Shown here: positions 52,101-64,000 of the stretch, piece by piece
Layout of the letters: every line of letters begins with the position of its first letter
Position numbering within the stretch: position 1 is the stretch's first letter
NCBI GenBank assembly: GCA_009192285.1
Contig: CM018606.1
Span: forward strand, 1,168,081 to 1,232,080
Length of the DNA: 64,000 nucleotides
Direction of reading: 5' to 3'
Source of the DNA: Morchella semilibera
Taxonomy: Eukaryota; Ascomycota; Pezizomycetes; Pezizales; Morchellaceae
Notes under the pieces: model-generated
Seen by the model: only the letters and a program-made list of their open reading frames with translations
Database searches by the model: none
Told to the model about the DNA's origin: nothing
Made by a program: the position numbers and the translations under genes

Positions 52101-55100
52101 ATAACGCCAAAAACGCAAAAGGCCGCGATACCAATTAACACGATAGCGAGCATTCCACCCTCTAATCCCACCAATTTACCAATATAAGCAAAAAGCCATA
52201 CCCCCTGTATTAACCCATGAGCAACAAGCAGCGTTAAGACGCATTGCCACCTTGCCATAATCGCCATCCAATTACCTAATTATCAAGCCAAAAAGCATAA
52301 CTCAATACTTTAAATACCTTGTCTCCCAATTCAACAGACGCTTATTAAAACAAATAACTACACATCTGCATTCTGTATTCTATGTGTCCTTTGTTGTTGA
52401 TACTTAAAGAATAACCACTTTTAGCTAATATTATTGAAATTCTCCAGCTGTTATACCACCAGACATATGTATGACAGACCGAATCGAAATGCAACTAAAT
52501 GTCATAGCGCGGCGCAAGACTTTTCCAATTCCCGTAGGATTGCACTTTGTATAACACCCGGCTTTGGCAATAATATTCACAAATTTTTTCTCCTACTGCG
52601 CCGATAAAGCCCCCAATATTAACCTATTTCTTTAAGGAAACCCCTTTATGCAGACATAAAGATCAGAGCACCAGTGCACCCACCCAAGACCCGAGGCCAG
52701 AAAAAGCCTGTACCACAGCCTATCATATTTAATAGCGCTCCCAGCCTTCCCTGTATCGCTTTATACATGCCCCTTGGTAAACGACAACAGCACAACCAAC
52801 ACTTGCTCTACTGTTCCGCGCCACTTCTATCTACGAGGCGGACGTATTTTTAAAGGCTGTGATCAGGTAGTGGAGCCAGAAAGTCGTTCAAAAAGAGTTT
52901 TTATTACGAATACGAAGTATACGTTAAGTTTCGACATATATAAGTCCATAAAGGATACAGAACGTTAACAAACGTGGTCAGAACAAAGTCTAAACACTTG
53001 CCCAAAAGACATAATTCAATTGCCATACAAACTCCTTTTTCAATATAATTCCCAATTAACAAAACGATAAACACCGCTCGGGAAAAATTCACTTTTTTCA
53101 TATTTTCATGAGCTTATCTGGGTCTATTATCTAAATGTAGGTCTGGTACTGTGGCTCCGTTCTTCCTGTTTTCTTATCTTTCTCTCAATCTATACTCTTA
53201 ACTAGCTCCTACTCACTCCTTCTTCGAGACTACGAGTTCCTTATAATCGGATACCATAAGAAAGAAGGGATCTCACGTTATAAAGAACGCGGCTCCTAAC
53301 ATCAGGATTCCTGAGTTTAGTGCGTCTTTCGTTTGTATTATTGAGGTTGAAAACAACTGTTGCATCATGTAGTTGGAGGTCTCAGTGATGTAGATCTGAT
53401 AATAGCCGGAGTGCGCTCACCTGGTGCGCGGGAACTGGTGTACCGCACCTCTTTGCAGATCCGGGCCTGAGGCTACACAAAGAAATATTCCATCATGAGG
53501 TATTCTTAAGGAAAACAGGTCATGTTCCCGAGTACCTGTTGTTGACCGACTTCTGGCTTCTATATAATTGCGCATCCCCAGGGACTCACATCCTGGGTGC
53601 CGTTCCTCGCGTCTTCTTTTCGGCCCCTCCTTCTTTTTGTCCCGTTTTTTCTTTTTTTATCGCACTGGCGTTCCTTGGCGTTACTTAGCGTTAACTTCAC
53701 ATAAGTTTCCTTTCTGTCGCCAACTCTAGCCCCCGACCCGAGATAAACTATCATTTCCGGATGGAAAAAGAAGTGGCCGGATTGGTGTATGGTGATATTT
53801 CCGTTATGTTTTTCTTTACTCGTGTTCCGTAGAACACTCAATATCGCTAGTCTCCCCATGTAATCGTACGGTTACGTAGAGGCATGAGTCGAAAATTCGT
53901 AATCGATTTCAGTGGTTATTTGACTGATCAGTTTCTAGTCCCTGAAATCGGCTTGTTTCCATCCCATCAGTATTCTCATGACGTGTGTGTGTTTTTCTTG
54001 GCTTTGTTAGTCATTTGGTGAGGAGATGTACCAGAAATGTGTGAGATATGTGAACCCGTTGCCGCTCACTTGCTCAGTAAGCTCCGACCGTTGATCTTAT
54101 GGTAGGTAAATCTTACCTATGTATTCTACACGACAGAGAGCAGTGTTATAGTAGAGAGATCTGAAGTCTCTTGAGGTCTAGGTCTCTCAAGTCCTTCTGT
54201 GTTAAAAGAGATTAGTAAATATCTATCTTTGGAGAAAACAGATCTGCAGGCCACATAGGTCATGTATTTCATTAAGTTTGGTGGAGGTTTGTCTGTTCAC
54301 TGGTTTAGGGAGACAAACTCTTTATTCTGAAAGGTGCATGAAAAGAATAAATCAGTTTGATCAATTCTTATCGTCTTTAGAATCGCGTGAGTTTACCTGA
54401 TCTCTTATGAGAAAGCTCGTCAGAAATCAAGAGCCGTCGGCGAATACCTTCCGCGTCTCAATCAATTTTCTTGCCTGAAGCTTGGTCTAGATGCGTGCCC
54501 TTATCCTCGCTTGAGGCATTAGTTCGCGTTAACGACTCTGGAAGACCGCAAGCAAGCTCATTTAGTTTTAGTGCGTCTGATGCGTAAATGCTCCTCTGCC
54601 TCCTGAAAACCGCCTCTTTGCGATCTCTTACAGTATACCTTGGTCATAAGCGCTTCGCTGGATCTCCGGAAAAGAGTATGATTCCTTTTATCATAGTTCT
54701 TAAAGTGTGAATTCTTAATCTTTGGCTCTGGTTCCTCGTTTCTCTTTTGTGCCCCATGTGGCTTTGGTTTTCTCTTATAGCCGATGCCTCTTTTCGATGA
54801 TGCCAGTTGCGCTGAGGAAGACGATGGTGGGTAATATTTACGTTTTGTGCTCACAGGAGCGTTGTGGATACTATTATTGTTCTGCTTTCTGTTCTGATTT
54901 TCTGTGATTATTGGTACCTGTTGCTACTGATGTACCGGTCGTGGGCCCGAAGCCGTTGCCCCGCTTTGGCTGGACGCGTACTGTGTAAGTTTTCTTCTTT
55001 GTAACCCTCCAAAATGGTTGGTGTTGGTGAGTCTACTGTAGATGAGTAGATCTTCTGCTTTTTTGGTGGTAGCTTCTCTTTCTCTCACATCCCGACTCGT

Positions 55101-57366
55101 GTTATTCTGTTCGCGGACGTTATTTCGACGTAGTAAACCTGGTCGAGCAAGGGACCGATTTACCAAGAACCTCTGCCATATAGATCTTAGAACTCCACGT
55201 CTGGAAAGCGGGACTGGGGGAGGGTCTGTGGATGTGTTAGCCTTTGGTGCGCTAGTGTTTAGGATTAGGCGTACGTGGCCCAGTCACTGACAGTGAGAGT
55301 CTAGATTATCAATAACTTCGTCGAAGTCATGAAACAAGCTACCTTATATGCAGGTGCGGCTCTTCGAGAGAAATGTGATAGAGAGCTGCTGACTCACACG
55401 GATTTGCGTCTGTGGAAAACATGTCCCGATTCGGTTGTGTGTGTGGGGGGTGGGCATTCGGTGCTGGGTGTTAGTCCCAAATTGTTTTTGTACCGTTTCT
55501 AGGGTGGGGTTTTGGATGGAATCGGAGAAACCAGGGCGTTTTTGGGCTTAGAATCTGTCTCCGCTTTGTACACTTATGACGTGTGTAGTGGAACCAATTG
55601 TTTGGTGAGTGGTGATGGTGATTAGTGTTATGTTTAGGGTTGGGGTATAAGAAGAGATGAAATCAAAACGATAGAGCGCAACTTAGTTTTGCTAGACATG
55701 CAACGTTAACTTCTCCATTATAGGTGTGCTTTGTCGGGGCGAGCCCAGGGTGTACGTATTTAGAGCGCCATTTTGCCAAGTCTTGAAGAAATTCGTAGAT
55801 TGTCATTTACGGAGGTAAGTGTGGTTAGAAGCCCTGGTAGTGAGGTAGTAGCGAAGGTGGTTACATAGATGTTAGTACGTATCTATAGGGGGCGTGTGTG
55901 GTTGAGGTCAAGCACCGGCACGGGAAGTGTGTAATATGTATGCAGGATAGTGGCATCAGATGTATAACAATAAACAATGAGTAGCTAGGGGAGCAATTAT
56001 CTTGTTTTAGGTATTTAGTAAATATTATCATTATAACGTATTATAAATAACTTATTGTTATTGTAATTGTAAATGCAGTATAGCACATCAGATTTAGTAT
56101 GAGCCTGGTTTGTAGGCATCCAGAACTATACAATCATAACAGAACTCCGGTATTGAAACGGGTTAGTAGTCCCTGCAGTACGAGAAATGTACACAGGAGC
56201 CTTATCTTTTTCTCAGTTCTATTTCATTAGACTACACTGAGTACTTCGGTGCCTGGTGTGTTTCTCCTTCCACAGTTTTCTAGGATTTTAAAACGGAGTA
56301 TGTTACGTCCTGTGTGAGACCGAGACATGGAGACGCCAGACCCGTAAGACTACAGGTATATCCGCATCGCATGGCCTTTGCTATAGTGACGATGATAACT
56401 GCGCATCCCTAAAGCGTTGAGCGATGAAGTTCCACACATGTCACATGCTACTATTTGCCATGCCAAAAGTGTGTCTCCTCTAAGACTTCGAGTGTCGTAA
56501 CCTACAAGCGAGGAATAGTCTAAATACGTACACATATACATGTATCTATCTGGCACTTCCAATGGGAGGCAACTGAATATGATCATCTCCGAAACAGTGA
56601 CCTTTAGCAATGTCTCAGCCAATGTATACGTCTCGAGAAGATCACAATAGCCGAGTTTGCATCTTATTGGGCAGAGATCCGGTGTATGTCGTTCACCTAC
56701 TACTAATTATAAAGCTACAATGTTTATGTGTCGGGCAAGGGGGGTGTGTGTGGGAAGATCTTGTAATTGAAGCTGCCAAGGGCCAAGAAGTAACAGAACC
56801 CTCTTCATTCTTGTGTATGCCTCTTATACCTTCGAGACGCCCCTTCGCCCATGGGCTGTGGATTAGGGAAGCTTAGGGTCCGGTGTAGGATAAAGTCCAT
56901 GTGCCCAAAAGCTAGGGGATTCAAAATTCAAGGCCTACATCATCTTGTTGCTTGTTTGTAGATCCATAAAAGAACTCTGCTTGCACATTGCAGCAATTGT
57001 ATGTAAGTGGTATACGTGATCAATTGCAAGATATCGAACCCTGTAGTGGGGATATATGCAAGATGCAAGATGCAAAGGTTCCAACCAGTCATAGGCTCTC
57101 TATAGGGACTGTTACACGGAATGTAGTGATACATACATCTTTTATGTGCTTCCAGGTACACCTCTTAGCTAAGGCGTTAAACCACCTGGTCTCACTGGAC
57201 CTAGCCCTTTTATCGTTATCGGATGTCTCGCCCCTCTGCAGCCGCGCGTACTTAGAATCCTAATGAGTAAACCAGATCAAGTACCCGTCCTAAATAAGTC
57301 TATGGGGTACTCCCCAGTTTTTAACAATGCCCCGCATGCAACTTATTATCTACCATCACTCTCAAA
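49139..57366. other. 8.2 kb AT-rich region without recognised genes
   Basis: Dense stops in all frames, low GC and many short frames up to about 99 codons, none with a recognisable domain. Stretches such as 51600-52400 and 55950-56100 are strongly AT-rich. It looks like old, decayed transposon or gene-desert sequence. Imperfect tandem repeats occur at 51946-52210. Small frames at 53560-53859, 54558-54854 and 54924-55166 (minus) have Lys/Arg-rich compositions but no family support. Confidence 0.4.
51946..52210. repeat. Imperfect tandem repeat, 71-83 base period
   Basis: The words caatata(a)gcaaaaag and acctctaatcgcyac recur at offsets of 77, 71 and 83 bases, making about four diverged copies. 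Differences are largely C/T and G/A. On the minus strand 52267-52019 reads as a hydrophobic 82-residue frame (FAYIGKLVGLEGG, MLAIVLIGIAAFCVFGVILV); it may be a decayed membrane-protein fragment or only a product of repeat composition. Confidence 0.6.
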
Positions 57367-59238
57367 ATGATCTTGGGGCAGAAGATATTGGGGCTTTCAT
57401 TACTACCAGCTGCTGAAATATAATCAGCTATATTCTCAGCGTATTGGGGATAGCCTTTATAGAGTCTTCTTTCGCCCTCTTTCAAGGTATCCAGGTCCCA
57501 AGTTGGCAGCTGGTATCAAACTTACTACGACGTCTGGATGGGCGGCGAGCTTGCTCATCAAGTAGAGAAGCTACACAAGAAATATGGTACGTTTTCTCAA
57601 ACCTCCTTGCTGGTAACCAAGATAATAAGTGATGAAGGCCCAATTATAAGAGTGGGACCAAACGAGGTAACAATTCGATGGACCTACAAACAACAAATTC
57701 CTATATCCTGTAAATGTCTGACAATGTATTTCTAGCTTCACTTCAGCGAACCGGAAGTTTACCATGAAATATGCGGCAGCAATTCGAAAATGATAAAGGA
57801 CGAATTCATGTACCGGTGCTTTGGAGAGGGCGATTCTTCGTTCGGGTTTATAGACCCCAATCCCTCGCGCCGTCGGCGAGAAGTACTGAATCCACTATTC
57901 TCTCGCCGCAACATCATATCACTACAAGGGCTAGTTATCGAGAAGGTACAAAAACCCCTAGAGTCAGTCGGTCGATATGGTGTTTCTGGACCAAACATAG
58001 GTGAAAAACTATGCGAGAAGCCCACAGAATACAATGGCACCAGCGACGCAGTTGACATTTCCTCTGCATTCCGATGCACAACAATGGACATAATTACGTC
58101 CTTCTGCTTTAGACCACAAGGGATTTCGTCACCCTGTGCTTGGCATCAAAGTTGCTCTGCCAATGTACTGGATGTTCAAACATTTTCAGTTGGTTCAAGG
58201 ATTATCATGAACACCCCGACGTGGCTCTCATTACTGATGAGTCCCGAGACAGCCGGTGTTATGGGTGTTCAGAACGCAAAGGCCTCTTTTATTCTCATAC
58301 TTGCAAGGCTGATGGTAGTATACACGAGTGTTGACATACACCACAGACCATCTCAGGCCATCTCGATAGATTCCTTGCCAACCCCAAAAGCTCGTCCATT
58401 CCTGATCATGTAATTTACCACCGACTTCTTAACCCCAAGAACAAGAAGGCCGGCGGATCACTACCAACTCGCCAAGGTCTCTTTGATGAAGCTATGGCTT
58501 TTTTGATCGCCGGAAGTGACACCGTGGGAAACACACTTGCAGTAGGCGGCTTCCACATTCTCAATAATCCCACTGTCTACGAAAAGCTCTTTACCGAGCT
58601 CAAGGAACACTGGCCAAAGCTCAACAAACCACCCGGATACGAAGAGCTAGAAAAACTGCCGTACCTAGTATACTCCACCGCCCCATATTCCCGACCCACT
58701 ACTGGAATCCCAGAACGCAGTTATCAAAGAGAGCCTCCGGTCTCCCATGGCGTCGTATCAGCACTCCCCCGCGTAGTACCACCCCATGGCACCACCCTCG
58801 GAGGAGCGCACATCCCCGGCGGCGTAAGCCCCCCCCCCCCACCTAAATCCCAAACCCAAACACTAACGAATTCACTCCTAGACGGCTGTGGGGATGGGAT
58901 CTCCGTAAGTGCACATGAATGAAGCAATCTTTCCAGACGCTCGCTGCTTCCGCCCCGAAAGGTGGTTGCAGCCAAATTCTAGGCATCTCGATCATTGGCT
59001 TGTACCCTTCTCCCGAGGTCCAAGAATGTGTCTTGGCGTTAAGTGTGTTTTTATTTACTATTCCCCCTTTGGGCGTGTGTTTGGGCTGACCTCTTTGGAG
59101 CCTTGCGTGGTGCGAGTTAACGATTGGGTTTGCCCATATTCCGCAAGTTTGAGCTCACGCTGCATGAGACTATAACCCCCTGGAGATGTTGCTGTTGTAG
59201 TTGATGTATTGGGGGAACGTTTAGGGAGAAGGATATAA
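57367..59238 (+). pseudogene. Cytochrome P450 pseudogene
   Basis: Fungal P450 monooxygenases are ER-bound haem enzymes. Family landmarks appear in order but in shifting frames: YRVFFRPLSRYPGPKLAA (about 57460), WYQTYYDVWMGGELAHQVEK (about 57515), GPIIRVGPNE then HFSEPEVYHEI across an intron, FGFIDPNPSRRRREVLNPLF, TMDIITSFCF, the I-helix AFLIAGSDTVGN (58495-58530), KESLR (ExxR), SHGVVSALPRV, FRPERW and the haem loop FSRGPRMCLG (about 59010). Breaks: a frame jump after PGPKLAA; shifts in 57960-58300; one missing base near 58738 between ESLR and SHGVV; TAA at 58906-58908 where a Tyr codon is expected before VHMNEAIF; another shift near 59180. Introns still have GT-AG ends (58668-58713 for example), so this decayed in place rather than being a retrocopy. 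Confidence 0.87.
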
Positions 59239-59849
59239 GGTGGAAGGAATACTTTGTGCCCTACTTTACGGGGAGGCGTGTCCAGAGTTTCGTTAGGCTT
59301 AGGCCAAACTGAATTGCGTAGGTTGGGGTTGTACTAAGTACATGTACCTACATGGATGATGTGAGCCACAGAAATATATCTGTGCGGCACAGTATTTACC
59401 TACATGTAGCCTTGTCTTGTTCGAATCGCCCCTGAGAACATTGGGGCCCTGGATAGCCAATGTTTGTTATGCCTATTCAGGGTGTCAACTGTTATGTAAA
59501 TAGAGCTACCGATAATAAATTTGGGGTTTTTGATAACGCAGCACACACATGTAGCTATTACAGGGGAGTAAATACATTATCCCCTACTCACAAAGTCCGT
59601 GTAGTCCAACAAAATAAAAAAAAGGGGGGGACCATAAACCCCCACAAAACAATATCTACAATTCCCCTCCCTCTCTCTCTATGTACAATACCCCTCTCTC
59701 TATCTATATACAAGCCCCTCCCCCAGCAACAACAACAAACCAAACCCCACTAAACCACATCCCACCTCGCCAGCCTCCCCAAACTCTCCCCAACACTCCT
59801 CACAACCACCACCCTCCCCACCGTCCCCACCTTCCCCGAAAACACCCTC
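59239..59849. other. Intergenic spacer, P450 pseudogene to POP1
   Basis: Contains tacctacatgta words near 59340-59410 and CT-rich sequence at 59640-59720, then C/A-rich sequence into the POP1 3' flank. No gene is recognised. Confidence 0.35.
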
Positions 59850-62389
59850 TCAAAACTCAGCGCGCCAACCCCGACGCCCCAGTCCCTCCCTGAGGTTGTA
59901 GTTCCCCGTCGTCACAAACCCGATACACTCCTCCTCGCCGGGCACATGCGGATACCCAGCCTGCCCCGCGACCGGCGACGACACCTCCGCCCTCTTCTGC
60001 TTCACTCTGCTCTCCCGCTGGGCCGCCCTGTTCTTGGGTAGGAGCGCGCACCACTGCGAGGCGAGGGCGGGGTCCGACGCGGTGGGCAACGCGTAGATGC
60101 GGGAGCGTGAGAGCGGGGTGCCGCGTTGGAGGAAGGTGAGTTTTACGGTGAAGAGGCCGGCGGCGAGCGTTGTAGGGGACAGAGCGGCGAGCGTGGGGGG
60201 GAGGGCGGCGGCGGAGGTGAGAAGTGGGTGGATGAGGTGGGCGGGGACCTGCCAGGGTTTGGGGGAGGAGGCGGGTGGTGGTGATGGTGATGGTTCAGGT
60301 GCGGGGGCGGGTTCGGCGGGGAGGGGGTCGGCGGGAGGGGGTGGTTCGGGTGCTTGGGCTGGCGGGGGGGCAGGTGGGTCTATGTCCATGTTGTCTGCCG
60401 TCTCTGTGGTCTCCGCAGTCTCCGTGGTTTCCATGGCCACTGCAGGCCGCTCAGGCTGCTGCTCCTTCGTAGGGGCCTTCGCCTTTCGATCTCCAACCAG
60501 CCACTCCCAATCACACAAAAACCCATCTCCCAGTTCCCCCCTTTTCCCGCCCAGCAAGACCCTCTCCCACACCACCTTCTTCCCCCTCGGCCTCTTCTCC
60601 CACACATTCCTCCGCTCCGCCCCCTTCCACTTCTCCTCCGCCGCGCCGGCATCGGTGCCCGGAAAGTCGTTGGGGAAAAAGCCGTCGCCGCGCTCGAAAA
60701 AGACCTGCCGCACCTCGTCGGTGCCGCCAAAGCGGACGGCGCTCGAAATGTTCATGAGGCTGTACCAGACGGGCATGACCCACTTCCACGGGAGCATGAG
60801 AGTCCACGAGCCCATTGCGTGCGACACGCCACGCGCAGGTGTCTGCCGGTGCGAGACGAAGAGGAGGAGCGGGATGTGCGGATCTGTTGGGAGCGGGGTG
60901 GGGTACTCGCCGGGGGGGGCGGCGGACTTTCGGCGCCCGATCTTGCGCTGCGAGGACTGGAGGCGGACGGAGGTTGCGCGGGCCTCGCGGAGAAAGAGGG
61001 GGGAGGGGGGGAGGGTGTGGTCGGGGGTCCATGTGAGGGTGAGGTCGTGAAGGTCCTTTTCGGGGGTTGTGGAGGAAGGGATGGGGAGGGGGCGCGGAGG
61101 GAAGTGCAGGCGTGGGTCGCTGACGGCGAAGGTGAGGAGGGCACCGAGGGGGAGGTAGGAGGGGTTGGTGAGTGCGTGGAGTTGCGGCCATATACCTTCT
61201 GGAGAGTCGGGAGTGCTGGTGGTGGTATTGGGGTGGAGGACGGAGAGGAGTGCGGCTGTAGCGGAAGGCCCGGTGAGCTCGATACTGCCGATTTCGAAGC
61301 GTAGGTCCTCGATGGTTGTCTTGTGAGCCTTGCAGATTGGAAGGAGGGTGTCCCATAGCTCGAGAAAGGCCGAGGGGTGGACCCTGATAAATAGCTTCCT
61401 GTGCTCGTTGGTGTCATTGACGTTTTTGGGCACACACCAGATCATGGTGACTGGTGCAATTGACCCCGTAGGATACTCTCCCGGCCTGTAAACCCATGCC
61501 TCACATGTCCTCTTTCCACCCACAACAAGCTTGCTCAACGGGCTCACTTGCTTCCCGCACACCTTCCCAATGACCTCTCTGCAGTTCTCCTCGCTCCCTC
61601 TTAGCATGACTGTCGAGAAGTAGCTCTGATCCCATGCCACGGCGCCCTTGGACTGACTCGCCCTATGCGTAGGGCGATAGCTCTTCTCCGTCGGGCGTCT
61701 CGGGAATAGCGAATTTCCAGCGCACCCCCATCTTTGCCCTCTTTGCATGCCACAGATGCGTCGGCAACCACGTCTTATCCCTCTGCCTCTTCCTGTACTT
61801 TGTTGGTGGCCTGGGCGGCCTCCGCAGCTCATTGATGGTGCTCCTGGCCAGGGGCGTGCTCGAGAGGATCTCCGCGTTGAGCTCGCGCTTCTTGGACATG
61901 ACCTTGAGCTTCTTTGCCGTCTCAAGGCGTAGGCGCATGCGTCCCGCCGACTTTCGGCGGCGCGAGGTCACGGTGGGGGTGTTGTCTGCGTGCATCTCGC
62001 GGGCGGCGCGGTTGCGCAATCGCTTTGGGACCCGCTTGACGTTGTGGCTGGCCGTTCGACGACGCATGTCGCGGGGGACCTGCTGGAAGGCACGCTTGTT
62101 GCTGGCGCGCTTCGAGTTTTTCATGGCGGCTTGCAGGGCGGTGATCTCGAACTCGCGCGACTCTATGAAGGCGTTGATGTCGAGCTCGCCGGTGTGCAGG
62201 GCGGGGTCGGGGCTCTGGACGGCGATGGTGCGTGCATCCTGGAATTTTGCGCGTTTGCGGTCGGTGCCGGAGAGGGCGGGGGCGCCACGTTTGCGGGGGT
62301 TTGCGGGTGGTGGTGGTGGTTTTGGTGGTGGTGGTGGGGAGGGGTTTTTGAGGGTTTTCTTGGTTTCCGGGGGGCGGGGGGGTGGCCAT
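59850..62389 (-). CDS. POP1: RNase P/MRP subunit POP1, with two apparent frame breaks
   Basis: POP1 is the largest protein of RNase P and RNase MRP and works in tRNA 5' processing and pre-rRNA cleavage. No introns are seen; about 845 residues. The N-terminal POP1 domain reads in one frame from NPRKRGAPALSGTDRKRAKF through FEITALQAAM, RTASHNVKRVPKRLRNRA and TWLPTHLWHAKRAKMGVRW (about 62310-61690). At 61688-61689 an extra G shifts the frame: upstream frame ends at 61663, while KSYRPTHRASQSKGAVAWDQ continues in the frame that runs to 59850. That frame holds the POPLD region (GVSHAMGSWTLMLPWKWVMP) and a Pro-rich insert. The start ATG (62389, or 62413 in the same frame) is out of frame with the domain; one surplus C in the run near 62370 would explain this. 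An essential, otherwise well-conserved gene makes sequence error likelier than loss. Confidence 0.88.
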
Positions 62390-63335
62390 TGTTGAAGATT
62401 GGGGGGTAGCCATTGGAGATGACGCCAGACGGTGTGTGGGGGGTTTTTTTTCGTTTGGAGGGGAGAGGAATTGGTTGTTTGTTACCCTGGCCCGAACTTG
62501 GGGGTGGGGAAATTGGTGGGGAACAATATCAATGCGGTGCAGTAATATAATGCAAGGGAGAAGAAAAATGTGCCTGCAATTGAAGATGATTATTGGTTAC
62601 CGTTCACTTGACAAAAGTGTACTTTGTGGGCATGCATGTTGTATGTATGTGTGTGGGTAGGTTCATGTATAATAGCAGAGCAGGATATATATATATAAAG
62701 ATTGCATACCGCGAGTGGTAATGCAGGTACAACTTGATTCGGTTTACTCAATTCTAGCACAATTGTCAGTTTACGGGCTGCAGATGGACTTGAATCTATC
62801 TATCATCATCATCTCACTCACTGGTGTAGGTACCAATCAAGCTCTGTATGATGGCGGGAGAGACATGTATGCAGCAGTCACAGCAGAGGATAACATGTAG
62901 TAGTAGTAGTCGTAGTAGTATCTGGTGTGCTGCTGATGAGGGGATGCAAACATGGAGATGATGGATGGATGAGAGAGTTTGAGTAGATGAGAGGAGAGGA
63001 GAGGAGAGCACCCACAAGCAGAGGGAGAGAGAGGAGAGAGAGAGGAAGAGAGGAAGAGAAAGAAAGAAAAAAGAAAAACATCACCGGCACACGAGAAGAG
63101 GACAAGAGTTGTGACTGCATCTACTCTACGCACTACTAAACTCGATACCTAATCCCTGCCCGCCGATAAGAAAGACGAAAGACTGCATGCGGCTCTTTTT
63201 CTTTCTTTCTTTCTCTTCACGTGATCTCGAAAAATTAATTCTCTCGACAACGACGAAGCTTTCAATCTCAACTCCGCAACTCCACTCAACTCCATACAAA
63301 TCAAACCATCACTCACCCCCCAATTAATTCACCAA
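62390..63335. other. Divergent promoter region, POP1/RSA4
   Basis: About 950 bases between two start codons. A purine-rich gagag tract at 62985-63075 and a ctttctttctttc run near 63198-63213 lie closer to RSA4. No further gene is seen. Both genes act in ribosome production, so a shared regulatory region is plausible. Confidence 0.45.
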
Positions 63336-64000
63336 ATGGCCACCGTCCTCCCCCAAAGAGCAAGCGCCAGAAGCTTGCAGAGTCGAAAATATCACAGGCA
63401 CAGCAGAAGATCGACCTCGTCCCCGAGCATGTACCAAACGTCGTCGTGCATCTCCAGGCCTCGGACACTGGCGCCCAGCTCGGTGGTGAGCTTCATATCC
63501 CCGGGAATACTACGGCGCAGCAGCTTGACCTCCTGGTGAATAAGTTGCTTGGGACAGTATGTTTTTTTTTTTCTTCCTTTCGTTTTTCATGGTGCCGTGA
63601 TCATTGGCCCTCGTAGCTCCCACATTTTTATATATACTAAGTATACAAATTCATCAACACCTAATAGGAAGACGACCGAGTCCCATATACCTTCTCTCTC
63701 CTAACCTCTCACACGGACGCCGACTCCCCACTCATCGATATCACCACCGATCTCTGGACCTCCGTGCTGCGCCCCGGCCACAAGACCACCGAGGACGTGC
63801 TCACCCTCGTCTACACGCCGCAAGCCGTCTTCCGCGTCCGCGCCGTATCCCGCTGCTCCGCCGCAATCAGCGGCCACGGCGACGCCATCCTCGCCACGCA
63901 GTTCTCGCCCACCTCCTCCGCACGCATGGTGACGGGCAGCGGCGACGGCACCGCCCGCATCTGGGACTGCGACACCGAGACCCCCATGCACACGCTCAAG
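63336..64000 (+). CDS. RSA4: Ribosome assembly protein 4 / Notchless homologue, 5' part
   Basis: RSA4 (NLE) is a WD40 protein of pre-60S particles; its N-terminal ubiquitin-like domain is pulled by the AAA protein Rea1 (midasin) during nuclear maturation. Exon 1 runs to 63556 and exon 2 starts at 63668; the gene continues past the window. Seen: SKRQKLAESKISQ, then the ubiquitin-like domain (LDLLVNKLLGT / EDDRVPYTFSLL, with DSPLIDITTDL) and VLTLVYTPQAVFRVRAVSRC, followed by the first WD repeat (GHGDAILATQFSPTS ... TGSGDGTARIWDCDT). The ATG at 63336 (MATVLP) is one base out of frame with the rest of exon 1; one more C in the run 63350-63354 would join them. No other in-frame ATG is near. Confidence 0.9.

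Noticed and set aside
53560-53859. 99-codon minus-strand frame
   Set aside because: Basic low-complexity C-terminus and no homology; lies in an AT-rich gene-free block.
54558-55166. Two Lys/Arg-rich minus-strand frames that might be exons of one gene
   Set aside because: A possible gtaccaa...cag intron joins them, but there is no domain, the start is weak and the surroundings are decayed; not called.
59857-61435. Long plus- and minus-strand frames of 116-317 codons overlapping POP1
   Set aside because: High GC in POP1 keeps other frames open; they are Arg/Gly/Pro-rich shadows.

Overview
The window is nuclear DNA of a filamentous ascomycete. Almost every gene is split by short GT-AG introns of about 45-110 bases with CTAAC/CTAAT-like branch sites. 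The gene set (fungal long-tail annexin, PRM1, a PtaB-type LIM-domain-binding protein, SRPK-like kinase, PRP43, CWC2, HOM2, POP1, RSA4) is typical of Pezizomycotina. Wide intergenic spaces, a degenerate Helitron, minisatellites and C/T-type decay in repeats would fit a Pezizomycetes-like genome, but the species cannot be read from the sequence.

Layout. 1-4028: a small inverted-repeat element at the left edge, then an annexin gene (+). 5003-7304: PRM1 (-), convergent with the annexin. 7305-11657: no gene seen. 11658-15463: a coiled-coil protein built from 35-residue repeats (-). 17952-20256: a three-KH-domain RNA-binding protein (+). 24343-26827: a PtaB/LDB-type transcriptional cofactor with polyglutamine (+). 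28700-32676: a small orphan gene (-), a GNAT acetyltransferase (+) and an SRPK-like kinase (-). 33170-38353: two spliceosome genes on the same strand, PRP43 and CWC2 (-). 39744-40963: aspartate-semialdehyde dehydrogenase (-).

42060-49140 is the accessory core. Four classes of tandem repeat lead into an intact three-exon gene whose C-terminus looks like a TET/JBP-type 2OG-Fe(II) dioxygenase fold. It converges on a Helitron Rep/helicase gene whose N-terminal half is broken and whose helicase half is open. 49140-57366 is AT-rich with no convincing gene. 57367-59238 is a cytochrome P450 pseudogene.

59850-64000 holds POP1 (-) and the start of RSA4/Notchless (+), divergent across about 950 bases; both act in ribosomal RNA processing or ribosome assembly. 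POP1, RSA4 and the coiled-coil gene each show single-base frame breaks at G or C runs. Sequencing or assembly indels are the simplest explanation, and coding coordinates there should be read with that in mind.

The most interesting signal is the pairing at 43894-49138 of a TET/JBP-like oxygenase candidate with a Helitron. It is an inference from motif reading and has not been tested by a profile search.
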